A stretch of DNA of 64,000 bases from Bacteroides congonensis (GCF_900130125.1 NZ_FQXY01000009.1:1093760-1157759); one strand, 5' to 3'. Positions 1 through 11,600 are shown, counted from the stretch's first letter. Made by a program: numbers and translations. The notes: generated from the sequence alone by a model not told the origin.

Positions 1-1936
1 TATCACTGAACGTGATATTTTCAATCGGCATTGCCGTTCCTCCTTCCGACAAAGGTTCCTGCCCGACAGAAAGCATCGTTCCTGTTGATTCCAGCACAAT
101 GCAATTCTTAATTTCGCAATCACGAATCGAATACATCCACTCCCCTTTAGTTCCTGCCTCCGGTCCTACCATGACACAACGAGCCAAATCGCACCACAAA
201 AGGCAATTGTCAACTTGCACATGATTGGTATTCGCTTTCGCACCACCATAAAGCCCGAGGACTTTCAACGAGACACAGTCGTCATACGTACGGACAAAGC
301 AGTCTTTCACTGTAGCCCCCGTACTACATGTCAGGTCGATACCGTCACCATTCAATATCCAGCAGATGATGTTTACATTATCAATCACCGCATCTTTCGT
401 GCCATATAACGCCAATGTCCAGTTGGGCGAATCAATCAAAGTCACATCTTTTATCTTGAAATTATTTATCACTTTCGTATTATCGGCCACTCTAATCAGC
501 CGTGCCCCTTCGGCATACAAACTGCCTGTATGCGGCAATTTCTCTCCGGAGATTATGCCGTTTCCGGCTATGGTTACATTATCTCCCGTCACCTCGATAC
601 ATGTATAGAGCACAGCACCCTCATCGACATACAACGTCTGATTGTCCGTCAGCACCAATTTGCTGACTACATGTTCTCCCGGTCCGCAATAAATTACGTC
701 TCCACTACTTTGAGCCGGTTTATCCTTGTCAGGACGTCCGCCCAGCAAGAACAAATTATGTTGCCTGTCTCCATCAAATTCTACCGATACTTTGCGTTTC
801 TCATAACCGGGCAATGAGAACTCTATCATATTATCCGTGATTTTCTCTACCGGAATCTGATAAGAAGAAGGACGTACCTCCACTCCCTTAAATGCCGTTC
901 CGCGTTTTTCCACACGTACTTTCACCGTACCTTCAAAAGGATTAATGACACGGGCATAACTCATTGTGTCTCGCAATTTCTTGGAGTTATTCCAGTCATT
1001 CCAAATCCTGTCGTGGTTCTTCGCATCCGAACAAAGCGCTTTGCGTACATCTATTGCCCGCCAGCGTCCGCCTTGTTCCACATATACATTATAGAAGGAA
1101 CTCGCGTTGATATATTCCTGTCCGTCAGCCCACATATTCATGAACGGATGTGAGCTGGAGATGGTCCGGTCGCTATCATACCGTGAAGTCTCGTAAGTCA
1201 TCACACTGGTTTTCAAGTCCACAATCAGTTTCACTTCATCCCCACTTTGGATAAAATGTTCCAGTTTGATACTTCCCTCACATGCGGTTCCATCGGTATA
1301 AGCAGCCGAATAAGAGAGCGTCCAATTCCCCTGCCCCAATATCGGGAACAAAGTAAACGAACCGCTATTCTGCCCTTTCGGAAGCGTTATTTCTTTTTTC
1401 TGCAAAGAACGGCGGCCTTCCGTTTTCAATGATGAGACATACAGCACATCCGTCATACCAGGTATCCGGAGCGTAAGGGATTCAAAGTCATCCGGTGCGT
1501 TCAGCACATTGACCATCAGTTGGGCTGTGACAGGTTCAAGCCTGACAACCGACTCATTTATCAATGATTTGCTGGCATATATCCGGGGGATTTCCCCGGA
1601 TATGTTTTTCACTGCCACATAATAACCCTCCGCATTACCTCCGGCAGCCCCCGGCGAAATCTCCAGATTCCCGTCAGTCTCATACGCCAAAATTGTTTTG
1701 TAAGTTCCGGCAGCCGTTATCTCCTGCAAACCGGCCTCATCTCCTGTCGTTTGAAAAGCAGTACAATTACTTTTGTCAAAAGCATAGAATACATGAGGCC
1801 ACGAAGCCACTTCCGTATTTACATTCTCATAACTAATATTTATACCAGTCAGTCCTTCATTCTCATTTCCACACGATGAAAGAGGTAGCATCAGGCAAGA
1901 CAGTAAGCCTATTATCAACATATTATTCTTATTCAT
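1..1936 (-). CDS. GH28/GH49-like (clan GH-N) beta-helix glycoside hydrolase, lipoprotein, 3' end beyond window
   Basis: Open frame from ATG at 1936 to the left edge (645 codons visible), with no stop. A lipoprotein signal ends in LSSCG near residue 20. Residues about 25-240 form an all-beta segment that loosely resembles Bacteroidetes fimbrillin/Mfa2-type proteins (tentative). Residues about 245-395 look like the beta-sandwich that precedes GH49-type catalytic domains. From about 400 a right-handed beta-helix follows, with NGDGID near residue 531 and YDDC near 553. These match the catalytic aspartate regions of clan GH-N (polygalacturonases, dextranase/isopullulanase). It probably acts at the cell surface or in the periplasm on a pectic or alpha-glucan-like chain; the substrate is not resolved. 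It is the last visible gene of the operon, 13 bp after a susD stop. The third catalytic region may lie beyond the edge. Confidence 0.72.
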   Translation of the reverse strand, partial: MNKNNMLIIGLLSCLMLPLSSCGNENEGLTGINISYENVNTEVASWPHVFYAFDKSNCTAFQTTGDEAGLQEITAAGTYKTILAYETDGNLEISPGAAGGNAEGYYVAVKNISGEIPRIYASKSLINESVVRLEPVTAQLMVNVLNAPDDFESLTLRIPGMTDVLYVSSLKTEGRRSLQKKEITLPKGQNSGSFTLFPILGQGNWTLSYSAAYTDGTACEGSIKLEHFIQSGDEVKLIVDLKTSVMTYETSRYDSDRTISSSHPFMNMWADGQEYINASSFYNVYVEQGGRWRAIDVRKALCSDAKNHDRIWNDWNNSKKLRDTMSYARVINPFEGTVKVRVEKRGTAFKGVEVRPSSYQIPVEKITDNMIEFSLPGYEKRKVSVEFDGDRQHNLFLLGGRPDKDKPAQSSGDVIYCGPGEHVVSKLVLTDNQTLYVDEGAVLYTCIEVTGDNVTIAGNGIISGEKLPHTGSLYAEGARLIRVADNTKVINNFKIKDVTLIDSPNWTLALYGTKDAVIDNVNIICWILNGDGIDLTCSTGATVKDCFVRTYDDCVSLKVLGLYGGAKANTNHVQVDNCLLWCDLARCVMVGPEAGTKGEWMYSIRDCEIKNCIVLESTGTMLSVGQEPLSEGGTAMPIENITFSD

Positions 1937-1949
1937 ACAATAACTACAT

Positions 1950-3602
1950 TTACCAATCTGTGTTCTGAATCAGATTTTCATTCCGATTCATTTCTCCGTT
2001 TCCTATCGGATAATAATTCATCTTATCGTCCCACACACGCTCCTGAACCAAGTATTTCTCTTTTGTAATCACGTCATTGGCATCCTTGCTCAGTCTCAAA
2101 CCATATATTTTCACAGTTTGGCTGCCAATCTTCCAGCGCCGTATGTCCCAAAAACGATGATTCTCGAAAGCCAATTCCACCCGACGTTCGTTACGCAACC
2201 GCGTACGGAACGATGTCTCATCTATGTTTTCATCCAATCCCTGCATAAAAGAACGGGCACGAACCGCGTTCACAGCAGCTACAGGAGACATATCGTATCT
2301 CTTTCCATCCCAATCGCCGGTGAAGTTCGGATTACCGGTTGCTTCGAACAATGCTTCCGCATAGTTCAGATAGACCTCCGCATACCGGAACATCGGAAAT
2401 ATATGTCCGAAAGAGGTAATCGTTCCCGTTCCCTCATCGATATTGGTATCTTCCTGCAAAAGCTTTCTCAAATAATAGGAAGTAGGAGAAGCACCGTCCT
2501 GAGGCGCACCGTTCCGTCCGCCGTCAAAACTTTCAATAAGGTCGTTTTTGAACGACATGCCATTCGCCAGAAGCGTCTTTGCGAAACGCGGGTCACGCTT
2601 CGACGGGTCTAAAACATCCTCCTGATGCTGTTCCCAACTGAACGGAGTACCATCCGCCATATCAAACGCTTCCACCAGGTTTTCCGAAGGACAAACACCC
2701 GAGTTGCCTCCCATACCTACCGGGAAGTTGGCATACTCGAATTGATTGCCCGCACTCAGCCGCCTGCCGAAAATCAGTCCTTGCGCATTTTCATTATTAA
2801 AGACCTGTTCGTCCACTAACTTGTAGATATTCGCATCCATCAGTTCTTTGGCGGCTTCCGCTGCTTTGGCCCATTCGGAAGAGTTGCCGGACGGATTATT
2901 CAACGGGCTCGCTGCATAAAGCAAAACACGTGCTTTCAAGGCCATGCAGAACCCTTTGGTGACACGTCCCAATTTAGCGGACGGCGTGTCCTTCCAAGTT
3001 TCCGGCAACACCTTGATGCAAGGTTCGAGTTCCTTCACAATCCAGTCTGCCGCTTCCTGATAAGAAACCGGTTTCAGATGATTAACCTCTTCGGTGGTAA
3101 ACGTCCGGTCGGCGATAATGATTTGGTTGTAACGCCTTAACAATTCAAAATGAAAATACGCGCGCAACACTTTCGCTTCCCACGGGTAATATCTCAATTC
3201 TTTCAAGTTCTGCTCATAATTGGTCGTCCACTTGGAATCCGGGAAATCATCCGGACAATTCTCAAGAAAATAATTCGCACTACGGATAGCACTGTAATAA
3301 TGCGCCCACTGGTCGTCAATCAGCCTGTTAGCCGACCAACTGCCGTCATAAAAAATCTTCACGGGGTCGGCACTCCAGGCATAGACCGCATCGTCCGTCG
3401 CACAGTCACGCAAAGTGCCCAATGCAGACAACTCGTCCGGTAAACCGGCATATACATTCGTAATCCCCATCGCCACACGGGAGAAATCGCTAAACAAAAA
3501 CTTCGTGGTATGATATTGGGATTCATCAATCTCCAAATCATTGCATGCCGCCAACCCTCCGGCCAGACAGCCTAAAAAAAGAATTTTCTTATATAGTTTC
3601 AT
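1950..3602 (-). CDS. SusD/RagB-family nutrient-binding lipoprotein
   Basis: 550 aa. The signal peptide ends in GGLAAC, so the protein is predicted to be a lipoprotein exposed on the outer surface. The helical SusD fold is recognisable: an N-terminal SusD-like region, a middle segment with YYSAIRSANYFLENC, and a C-terminal RagB/SusD region with FRYAEVYLNYAEALFEATG followed by RNERRVELAFENHRFWDIRRW. The C-terminal ending ENLIQNTDW is typical of this family. The gene starts 15 bp after the stop of the upstream susC-like gene (3618-6626), the usual SusC-SusD order. Its role is to bind an oligosaccharide and act as the lid of the SusC channel. The ligand cannot be told from sequence. Confidence 0.95.
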   Translation of the reverse strand: MKLYKKILFLGCLAGGLAACNDLEIDESQYHTTKFLFSDFSRVAMGITNVYAGLPDELSALGTLRDCATDDAVYAWSADPVKIFYDGSWSANRLIDDQWAHYYSAIRSANYFLENCPDDFPDSKWTTNYEQNLKELRYYPWEAKVLRAYFHFELLRRYNQIIIADRTFTTEEVNHLKPVSYQEAADWIVKELEPCIKVLPETWKDTPSAKLGRVTKGFCMALKARVLLYAASPLNNPSGNSSEWAKAAEAAKELMDANIYKLVDEQVFNNENAQGLIFGRRLSAGNQFEYANFPVGMGGNSGVCPSENLVEAFDMADGTPFSWEQHQEDVLDPSKRDPRFAKTLLANGMSFKNDLIESFDGGRNGAPQDGASPTSYYLRKLLQEDTNIDEGTGTITSFGHIFPMFRYAEVYLNYAEALFEATGNPNFTGDWDGKRYDMSPVAAVNAVRARSFMQGLDENIDETSFRTRLRNERRVELAFENHRFWDIRRWKIGSQTVKIYGLRLSKDANDVITKEKYLVQERVWDDKMNYYPIGNGEMNRNENLIQNTDW

Positions 3603-3617
3603 AGTTTACTCCTCCTG

Positions 3618-6600
3618 TTAAAAAAAGACATTCATTCCTATCTCATACGTACGTGCGGAAGGATATCCCATACTAATATACTCCGGATCAAATATCTTTA
3701 TATTGTCTATAGAGAAAAGATTAGTGCCACGCAAGAAGAACTTACACTCCGACAGTTTCATTTTTCCAAAGTTCAAGTCACGCATCCGATAATAAACTTC
3801 CAGTTCCCTCAATTTAAGGAAATCACCTTTCTCCGTCCATATCTGGCTGTTGAGGTAATTGTTGGCATTGTCCAACGTTGTCAGACGGGGATATTTACCG
3901 GAAGGACGCTCTGCCGACCAATAATTTTCCAAATAGTGTTTGGAGATATTCTTGTTTCCTCCTGCCAATGGTACGTAAACACTTGACAAAGCGGTAGCCA
4001 CCGTCTTATTCGCTACCCCTTGGAAGTAGGCATTGAATCCTAAGTTGCGATAATCCGCACCAATCTGAAAGCCGTAATTGATTTCCGGCAATTCAGACCC
4101 CAACTGGTAAGTATAATCATAGTTATCTATCTTGCCATCCTTATTGAGGTCTTTATACTTCACATCGCCCGGTTGCGGGTTCTTGATGAAAGAGTTTACG
4201 GGAAGCCCGTCGCTCAAGGTTCCGTCTGTCTTGAAATCCGACTGCTGGTAGAAACCCTCCGCTACCAGTCCGTAATAACGTCCGATAGCGTTGCCTGTCT
4301 GATACATATAAGCATAAGGCTGATAAGCCTCCTCCATGTTGGTTATCTCATTCTTCGCATAAGAGAAGTTACCGCGCACGTAGTAACCGAAATTGCCGAT
4401 ACGCTGATTCCAACCTAATGAGAATTCCGTTCCATAGTTTTTCACCTCACCCGTAAACACATCGGGCACACCGATGCCGACTACGGAAGAAATAGTCCCG
4501 CTTCCATTCGTACGGATATTAGTACGTTTGTTGTAGAACACATCCCATTCGAATGTCAACCCTTTCAGCAAACCCAGTTCTATACCCACATTTGCCTTAT
4601 ACTCTTTCTCAGGCTGGATATGGACGGAAGGAAGTCTGCCTTCACCCATACCCTGAGCGGCATTGATGCCTGTATAGACAAACCAACTGCTGGTGCTGCC
4701 GTTGAACTGCTTATCCATATCATACGCAAGATTAGCGTCCATTCCGACAATACCGTATGAAGCACGCAACTTCAGGAAATCGAGGTTTTTGAAGTTTTTC
4801 ATAAACGCCTCATTGGATATAATCCATGCAGCGGAAAGAGCAGGATAAAGTCTGAATTTATTTCCGGAAGGCAATTTGCTGCTTGCCGAACAGGAAAGTA
4901 CACCATTCAACAAGTAACGGTCGGCATAATTATAGGTAGCGTTCAGTATATAATCATGGTGTACGAAAGTCTGGTTGGCACCCGTATAACTGAGGTAATT
5001 GCGGTTGAATATTCCTGCCACTGAGAAAGCATGCTTGCCTATCCGGCGGGCATAATCAAGTTTTGCCCACAAAGCCATTTGCATATACTGCCAGTTTAAT
5101 GTACCGTTATTGAACTTCAATGGAGAATCCGTTCCATAAGCCGTGCGGGAGTATCCGGTGATATTCTTCGCGGCATCGTATTGCGGGTAGACTTCGTAGT
5201 AAGAGTAGGTTTTACTCTTTACATCGTTGATTTCGGCATGGTTGTCGTAAGCCACACGCACTTCCGCTTTCAGCCCGTCAAGCCACATAGACAAATCCTG
5301 GCGCAAAGTCAGGTCGCCGGACAACAGACGGGAGAAAAGAACATTACTTCCGGTAGCCATTTTGTTGGCCAACGGGTTATTGAACACTTTAGTACGCACC
5401 CATTTTCCGTCTTCCGCACGCACGGGAATACCGACTGTCGGCGTGGTATACATATCCGTCAGGTCTATTCCACCGCCAGGCTGTTGCAACTGCTGAATAC
5501 GCCCCATCAGGTTCAGCATCAGTTTGGTCTTCGGAGTAAGATCCGCTTCAAGATTCGTACGCAATTTCAATGCATAATATTCAAGTTGCGTAGAATAGTC
5601 GTCATTCAGCTTCGTATTGTCGAAGAATCCCCGATTGCTGGTATAATTGGTATATACGTAATAACGCATATTCCGGCTGCTTCCATCGAAAGATAGATTC
5701 ACATCGTGATTGAAGGCAACGTTTCTCAACAACTCTTTCTGCCAGTCTACGGTAGGAATCACCGTATTTGTCCCGTCTGCCAGCGACAGAATATCACGTT
5801 GTGAATAATAAGGAGACAGACCGTCATTTGCCAACGCCTCATTCAATGCACCTGCATACGCTACCGGATCAGCCATTTCAGGAATACGGAAAGGAGTTTG
5901 CAACCCCATACTATACCCGCCATTCATCCGGAATTTATGTTCACCACCTCGCTTGGTGGATATACAGATGACACCGTCAGCCCCCCGAACACCATACAAT
6001 GCCAACGCCGCAGCATCTTTCAGTACACTGACGCTTTTCACTTCATCTACATGAATCGTAGAGGCATCTCGTTGGATACCGTCTACCAGCACAATCACAT
6101 TATTGCCGCTAAAGGAACCTCTTCCGCGGACATTTACCCCCGGCACACTCCACGATGGCCAAGGAGAAGTTTCTCCCGGCTGCGACACCGTCAGTCCGGG
6201 AATCAAGCCATACAGGGCACCTAAAATCTGCGACTGCCCGGAAGCCTCAATCTCTCCCGCCGTCACTCCGTTGATGGCAGAAGCGCTCAGTTCCTTCGTC
6301 ACACTTTCATTAAATCCCAAATCGAATACCTGATGATGGGCATCCAAGCGTACAGCCATGTTCGGCTTATCAATCGTTATCTGACGCGAGAACATAAAAT
6401 CTTTCGCCAATGTGGCCTTCACGCCTTTCTCTACAGAAAAGCGGATGATACCGTCGGCATCGGTCACATAATATGCCTGATCGCCTTCCACCTCCATCAC
6501 GACTTCCTGCAACGGGCGATTCTGACCGTCGGTCACCCGCAAAGTTACATCCAGCTGCTGCGCATTTGCCAGACAGGAAATGCCGATGGACAGCATGATT

Positions 6601-6626
6601 ATAAAATATATCCTTTTCATTGTCAT
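3618..6626 (-). CDS. SusC/RagA-family TonB-dependent outer-membrane transporter
   Basis: 1002 aa. The signal peptide ends at about CLANAQ. A short N-terminal beta domain (carboxypeptidase-regulatory-like, residues about 25-85) is followed by the plug, which holds the SusC signatures VNVRGRGSFSGNNVIVLVDG and SVLKDAAALALYGVRGADGV. The rest is the barrel, ending in a C-terminal FF. It imports oligosaccharide using TonB energy together with the SusD encoded 15 bp downstream. The start could be 6626 or the in-frame ATG at 6620; both lie just before the signal peptide. It is slightly shorter than the other two SusC proteins here because it has no STN domain and a short front domain. It is the second of two SusCD pairs in the same operon, which suggests two related ligands or two stages of one polymer. 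Confidence 0.95.
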   Translation of the reverse strand: MTMKRIYFIIMLSIGISCLANAQQLDVTLRVTDGQNRPLQEVVMEVEGDQAYYVTDADGIIRFSVEKGVKATLAKDFMFSRQITIDKPNMAVRLDAHHQVFDLGFNESVTKELSASAINGVTAGEIEASGQSQILGALYGLIPGLTVSQPGETSPWPSWSVPGVNVRGRGSFSGNNVIVLVDGIQRDASTIHVDEVKSVSVLKDAAALALYGVRGADGVICISTKRGGEHKFRMNGGYSMGLQTPFRIPEMADPVAYAGALNEALANDGLSPYYSQRDILSLADGTNTVIPTVDWQKELLRNVAFNHDVNLSFDGSSRNMRYYVYTNYTSNRGFFDNTKLNDDYSTQLEYYALKLRTNLEADLTPKTKLMLNLMGRIQQLQQPGGGIDLTDMYTTPTVGIPVRAEDGKWVRTKVFNNPLANKMATGSNVLFSRLLSGDLTLRQDLSMWLDGLKAEVRVAYDNHAEINDVKSKTYSYYEVYPQYDAAKNITGYSRTAYGTDSPLKFNNGTLNWQYMQMALWAKLDYARRIGKHAFSVAGIFNRNYLSYTGANQTFVHHDYILNATYNYADRYLLNGVLSCSASSKLPSGNKFRLYPALSAAWIISNEAFMKNFKNLDFLKLRASYGIVGMDANLAYDMDKQFNGSTSSWFVYTGINAAQGMGEGRLPSVHIQPEKEYKANVGIELGLLKGLTFEWDVFYNKRTNIRTNGSGTISSVVGIGVPDVFTGEVKNYGTEFSLGWNQRIGNFGYYVRGNFSYAKNEITNMEEAYQPYAYMYQTGNAIGRYYGLVAEGFYQQSDFKTDGTLSDGLPVNSFIKNPQPGDVKYKDLNKDGKIDNYDYTYQLGSELPEINYGFQIGADYRNLGFNAYFQGVANKTVATALSSVYVPLAGGNKNISKHYLENYWSAERPSGKYPRLTTLDNANNYLNSQIWTEKGDFLKLRELEVYYRMRDLNFGKMKLSECKFFLRGTNLFSIDNIKIFDPEYISMGYPSARTYEIGMNVFF

Positions 6627-6652
6627 TATCTTTTTTATAAGCTATTAGTTAT

Positions 6653-8611
6653 TTACCAACCGGGATTCTGAATCAGTCCGTATCCCTTATTGATTTCATT
6701 GCTCGGGAAAGCGCTGAGATACCACTTGGGGCTCCAGTTCTTTTTCCAATAACGAGGATTCAGTTCCGTAGGCTCCGAGAACAGCAGCCCTTCGGGGTTG
6801 GTGCTGGAAGAACCTTCTTTCAGTTCGATAGTGATGCCATACAATGCCTTTTGGAAAATATCGGCACGTTTCCACCTCACCATGTCGAACCAGCGCGTCT
6901 CTTCAAAATACAACTCGCGTGCACGTTCGTCCAGAATCTCTTCGCGCAGTTTGGGGTCACCGTCCGAGGGGGCTTCCGGATAATCGGGCAAAATCTTATC
7001 CGCTTGCAGCCTGCCGAGCAGACCATCACTCATATCGGGAAGTCCGGCACGATTGCGTGTTTTGTTCAGCCATTCATAGGCTTCGACTTTCTGTCCCAGT
7101 TCATTGAGCGCTTCCGCATAAATCAGATAAATTTCCGCTAAACGCAGGTAAGCATAGTTGGATGGTACATCAAACAGCGTGGTGGAATTGTAATCCCAAA
7201 TGAACTTGCGGGAACAGAAACCCGTTATGGCACGCACACTTGTGGCCTGCGCACGCTCACGACCGCCTACCCACATCTCCGCCAAACGTCCCTGGAATCT
7301 ATCACCGGCAATCATCACCGATTCATACAGGCGAGGGTCACGGTCCACAAACGGGTTGTCATTCAACGTTCCTTCGTGCCCGTTCGTTCTAATCCATTCG
7401 CGATATAAAGCCGGTTCACCATTGGCATACGGAAACAAATCTACAAAGTTCAGCGTGTTGCATCCGGCTCCCCATCCCCGGCTCTGTCCCGGTTCGTCGG
7501 TAGGACCGAAAAATACGGTATGATAGAACGGACGATAAGTGGCCGTATGACGACCGGTAGCAATAATAATCTCTCCATTGTGCCTGTCCGAATAGCAACG
7601 GCTGAAAGCCGTACGGGGATTGCCGGAATTTTCTACCAATTTATAAGTATCACCGTTCAATCTGTTCTCATTAAAGAATGCCTGACATGCATCCGCCACG
7701 TCCTGCCAGCGCTTCTTGTCATAATTGCCGAGCCATACCATGTAAGGGATGTTTTCCGCATTCAGTTTTTCGATGTTTCCTCCCTGCGGCGTACCCATCG
7801 CCATATAAGGTTCGTTAGCATTGAACAACGGACTGGCAAGATACTGCAACACACGGCATTTGAGTCCCATGGCAGCAGCTTTTGTAAAGCGGCCGTCGTC
7901 TGCCGGCGATACGCTCCACGGAAGCATACCGGCAGCCTCCTTACAGAGTTCGAGAATATATTCCGCCACTGCCTTCACCGGCTGCCGCGAATAGTCCGCA
8001 CCGGCATCGCTCTCTACGTTTACCGAACTTTTCAAGAGAGGAACTCCGCCGAAATGACGCATCAGTTCGTGATAATGACAAGCGATAATCATATATGCCT
8101 CTCCTTTGCGTACTATCTTGTCTGCTTCCGACATATCGGGCACCCTGTCTACATTCTCTATATAAAGGAATGCTTTGCGAATCCCCCTGTAAGCCAAATC
8201 CTGGGAAGGATTGAAGCCGAATTTGGTATTGGCGTTGTTGTTTTCGACCTCTGAGTTGTATTGTCCGGCGTAATACATATTATAGACGCCCCCCCATGTG
8301 CAATAAGATTCTATCAAATCAGTCAATGCATCCAGATTGTCGGACCCCAAGCGATTGCCGGCATCCGGATAATCGCAAAAATACTCGCCATACCAAGAGG
8401 GATTGTACACACTCAAGCCACAACGCAAAGTGGAGTAAGCAGAGTTCAGTGCCCTGTCGGCATACACTTTGGAAGAAAAGATAGTATCTACCGTCACGTC
8501 CACGCCCGGTGCTTTGTCCAAGAAAGAATCTCCAAACCGCAAATCGCTACACCCCGCAAAGGCGCACGAAAGCAACAGAAGCAAATAGATTTTATAATTG
8601 TTTTTTCTCAT
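6653..8611 (-). CDS. SusD/RagB-family nutrient-binding lipoprotein
   Basis: 652 aa, long for a SusD. The lipoprotein signal ends in CAFAGC. Family features include MIIACHYHELMRHFGGVPL in the TPR-like part and YLRLAEIYLIYAEALNELGQ, followed by REEILDERARELYFEETRWFDMVRW near the C terminus and the ending GLIQNPGW. The gene follows the susC at 8625-11879 with a 13-bp gap and belongs to the first SusCD pair of the operon. It is predicted to sit on the outer surface and hand glycan to its SusC partner. The extra length lies mostly in loops, as often seen in SusD proteins for complex glycans. Ligand unknown. Confidence 0.95.
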   Translation of the reverse strand: MRKNNYKIYLLLLLSCAFAGCSDLRFGDSFLDKAPGVDVTVDTIFSSKVYADRALNSAYSTLRCGLSVYNPSWYGEYFCDYPDAGNRLGSDNLDALTDLIESYCTWGGVYNMYYAGQYNSEVENNNANTKFGFNPSQDLAYRGIRKAFLYIENVDRVPDMSEADKIVRKGEAYMIIACHYHELMRHFGGVPLLKSSVNVESDAGADYSRQPVKAVAEYILELCKEAAGMLPWSVSPADDGRFTKAAAMGLKCRVLQYLASPLFNANEPYMAMGTPQGGNIEKLNAENIPYMVWLGNYDKKRWQDVADACQAFFNENRLNGDTYKLVENSGNPRTAFSRCYSDRHNGEIIIATGRHTATYRPFYHTVFFGPTDEPGQSRGWGAGCNTLNFVDLFPYANGEPALYREWIRTNGHEGTLNDNPFVDRDPRLYESVMIAGDRFQGRLAEMWVGGRERAQATSVRAITGFCSRKFIWDYNSTTLFDVPSNYAYLRLAEIYLIYAEALNELGQKVEAYEWLNKTRNRAGLPDMSDGLLGRLQADKILPDYPEAPSDGDPKLREEILDERARELYFEETRWFDMVRWKRADIFQKALYGITIELKEGSSSTNPEGLLFSEPTELNPRYWKKNWSPKWYLSAFPSNEINKGYGLIQNPGW

Positions 8612-8624
8612 ATTTCACTGTATA

Positions 8625-11600
8625 TTAGAACTGAATATTAAAGCCCATATTATAAATACGGACATTCGGATAATCATTGGTGAACTGTCCGTTCTTGTAT
8701 CCCGCAATGCCTTCCGGGTCGATATCAATATCCGCCAGGTCGGAGAAGAGGGTCAGCAGGTTGTAACCGTTCACAAAGAATTTCAGCGAGCTGACTCCGC
8801 ATTTGCTCAAAAAGGGATTGTTGCGGAAAGTATAGGAAAGTTCCGCTGTCTTCAGGCGCAAGTAGCTACCGTCCATCATCCACAAATCCGAATTCGTAAG
8901 ATAATGCGTCTTGTTCATAAAGGTGATTCGCGGAAAACGGGCATCCTGATTTTCCGGAGTCCAGCGGTTGTCGGCCAAGTATTTCAATATCGCACCGCTG
9001 TTGGATTCGCCGAACGGTGTACGGTATTCCTTACCCAATATACGTGAAGCATTCCATGCTCCCGTCCATTGCATGGAGAGTTCAAAGTTCTTCCACCTTG
9101 CGCCGTACACGAATCCCATTACATATTCCGGCCGTTCGCCGTAACCGAAATAAGTGATGTCGTTGCCGTCTATCACATTGTCGCCGTTCAGGTCTTTGAA
9201 CAAGGCATCTCCCGGCCGGGGATTACCTAAAGCCATCACGGGTGTCAGTTGCTTGCCGTTCTCATCCTTCTTCAGACTTCCGTTTTCGTCAAAATCACTG
9301 TCGGCCAGGAAGCGGTCGAACAAGTATCCTCTATTCAGTCCGGTGCTGCGTCCGGTCTGTGCCATCCAAGGATAGTTGGGCACCACTTCGTCCATGTAAA
9401 TGATTTTGTTCTTGGAATAAGAAAGATTCGCCTGCAACCAATAGTCTACTTTGCCGGCTTTCGAGTTCCATCCCACAGTGACTTCGTATCCCTTGTTGTT
9501 CACTTTGCCCAAATTGATGAGAGGCAACTGCACATCAGTTATGTTCGGCAATGTGTTGCGCGTAGAAAGGATATCATAACGACGCTCAAAGAACAAGTCT
9601 GCCGTAATGCTGAGTTGCTGATTAAACATACGGATGTCGATACCGTAGTTTTGCTTCTTCACTTTCTCCCACGATACGTTCTTATTACCGATTCTTTCGG
9701 CCACAGCACCCACCAGTATGGAAGGGCTTGTCTGGTTGCCAAACTGCCAGGTACCCAACGATGACCATGCTTCGTTATATGCCGACCATGAATCGTTGAG
9801 GTATAAGAAGCGGACACCACTGTATTTATCATTTCCCACCAAACCGTAGGAAGCGCGAACCTTCAGGAAATCAAGCCACTTGAGTTGCTTCATGAAAGGT
9901 TCTTCCGAGAGAATCCAACCGATGGAAGCTGCCGGGAAAAAGCCGTAGCGTTGTCCCGGTGCAAAATTCTCGGAACCGTTGTATCCGGCATTCAAGTCGA
10001 GCAGATAGCGCTGTTTGTAGTTATAGGTGAGACGTCCCACATATCCTACGTAAGCCGTAGGAATCTCCGTATTCTGCCATGGATAGTAGGTTTTCGACTG
10101 ATTGTAGAGGAAGAGGGCGGACACTTCGTGATTGCCGAACGTGCGTGCATAGTTCAAACTTCCTTCGAGATACCAGTTGCGTCCGCGACCGGTCGAAGTG
10201 TTGTAAGAAAGCGGTTCGTTCAGGCCGAAAGAGCCTTCCATCTGATAGACAATCGTATTGTCGAACATCGGATTAGAGATGTCCATGCCCGGCTGAGTGA
10301 AATAAGCCATATACAAAGGAGTGACAGCAGGATTTCCACTTGTCGGGGCACGAGAGACGGTGACACTGTAGTTCGTGTTGTATGCTCCTTTGATATTCAT
10401 GCGAAGCCCTTTGGTGATAAAGCCAAGTTCTTGGTCGAGACTGAGGTCAATATTCAGGTCGTTGTCCGTCTTCTTATCATAACCATAGTTATAATAGAAA
10501 TCCAGTCCGCTGGAGCCGGAGCCGATAGAGATGTACTTATCGTTCGGCTTGGTGATACGCATACCGTTCACGAATCCCGGACTCGAATAAGGAGTAGACC
10601 ACATAATCTTCTGCCACAGATTGTCCTGCCGGGGACTTCTTCTGCTGCCTACCCGTCCGCCCAAGTTCAGTTTCAATGTAGTGGTTTTCGACACATTCAC
10701 ATCGACATTGGCACGATAGTTATAGCGGCTGTACATATAGTTGGGGTCGTAATTCAGGTCGAACTGTTTTACCATACCGTCCTGATGCAGGTATCCCAAG
10801 GATACGAAGTATTTAAAGCGGTCTAAACCTCCGGAGATGGTGACGTTGTGCTGCGTCTGCCAGGAAAGGTTATTAAAAAGATAATCGCTCCAGTCCGTAT
10901 TCGGGAAGATAATCGGGTCGGCATTGGTGCGGAACATCTCAGTGACGTAGGGAGAGAAAGCCAATTGGTCGTCCTGCATGTTCGGATTGTCCGAACGTTG
11001 CGCTTCCGTGTAAATGGAAGCATGTTCGTAGCTATCTGCCGTATTCAGGTTTCTCAACGCCTGCGTCAATCCGAAGGAAGATGACCAGGAGATTTTCGGT
11101 TTGCCCGTTGTTCCGCGGCGGGTGGTCACCAAGATAACACCGTTGGCACCGCGCACACCGAACACGGCTGTCGAAGCAGCATCTTTCAATACAGTGATGC
11201 TTTCCACTTCGTTCGGGTCCATCTGAAAGAAAGAGCGCTCTACACCGTCCACTAAAATCAACGGTTTGGAAGTCTCCTCGGACAAAGAACCTGTGCCACG
11301 CACGTAGATATTCGGGTCTTCGGCACCCGGCTGGCCGGAAAGCTGCACCGTAGAAATACCACTGACAGCACCTGCCAAAGCATTACCCAAACTCCCGCTC
11401 GGAGATTTCAGCAACTCTTCTCCACGCAGGGAAGAAATGGCACCGGTGACGGACACTTTCTTCTGTGTTCCGTATGCCACTACTTCCACCTCGTTCAACT
11501 CATTGTATTTTTCAGTCAGGCGGATTTCGATACCATCCCGTCGGGTTACTCTTGTCTCCGCAGATTCATATCCGATGTAGGAGACGATCAGAATGACGGG

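Noticed and set aside
5181..5696. 171-codon plus-strand frame
   Set aside because: Lies antisense inside a clear susC gene; composition and residues are not protein-like.
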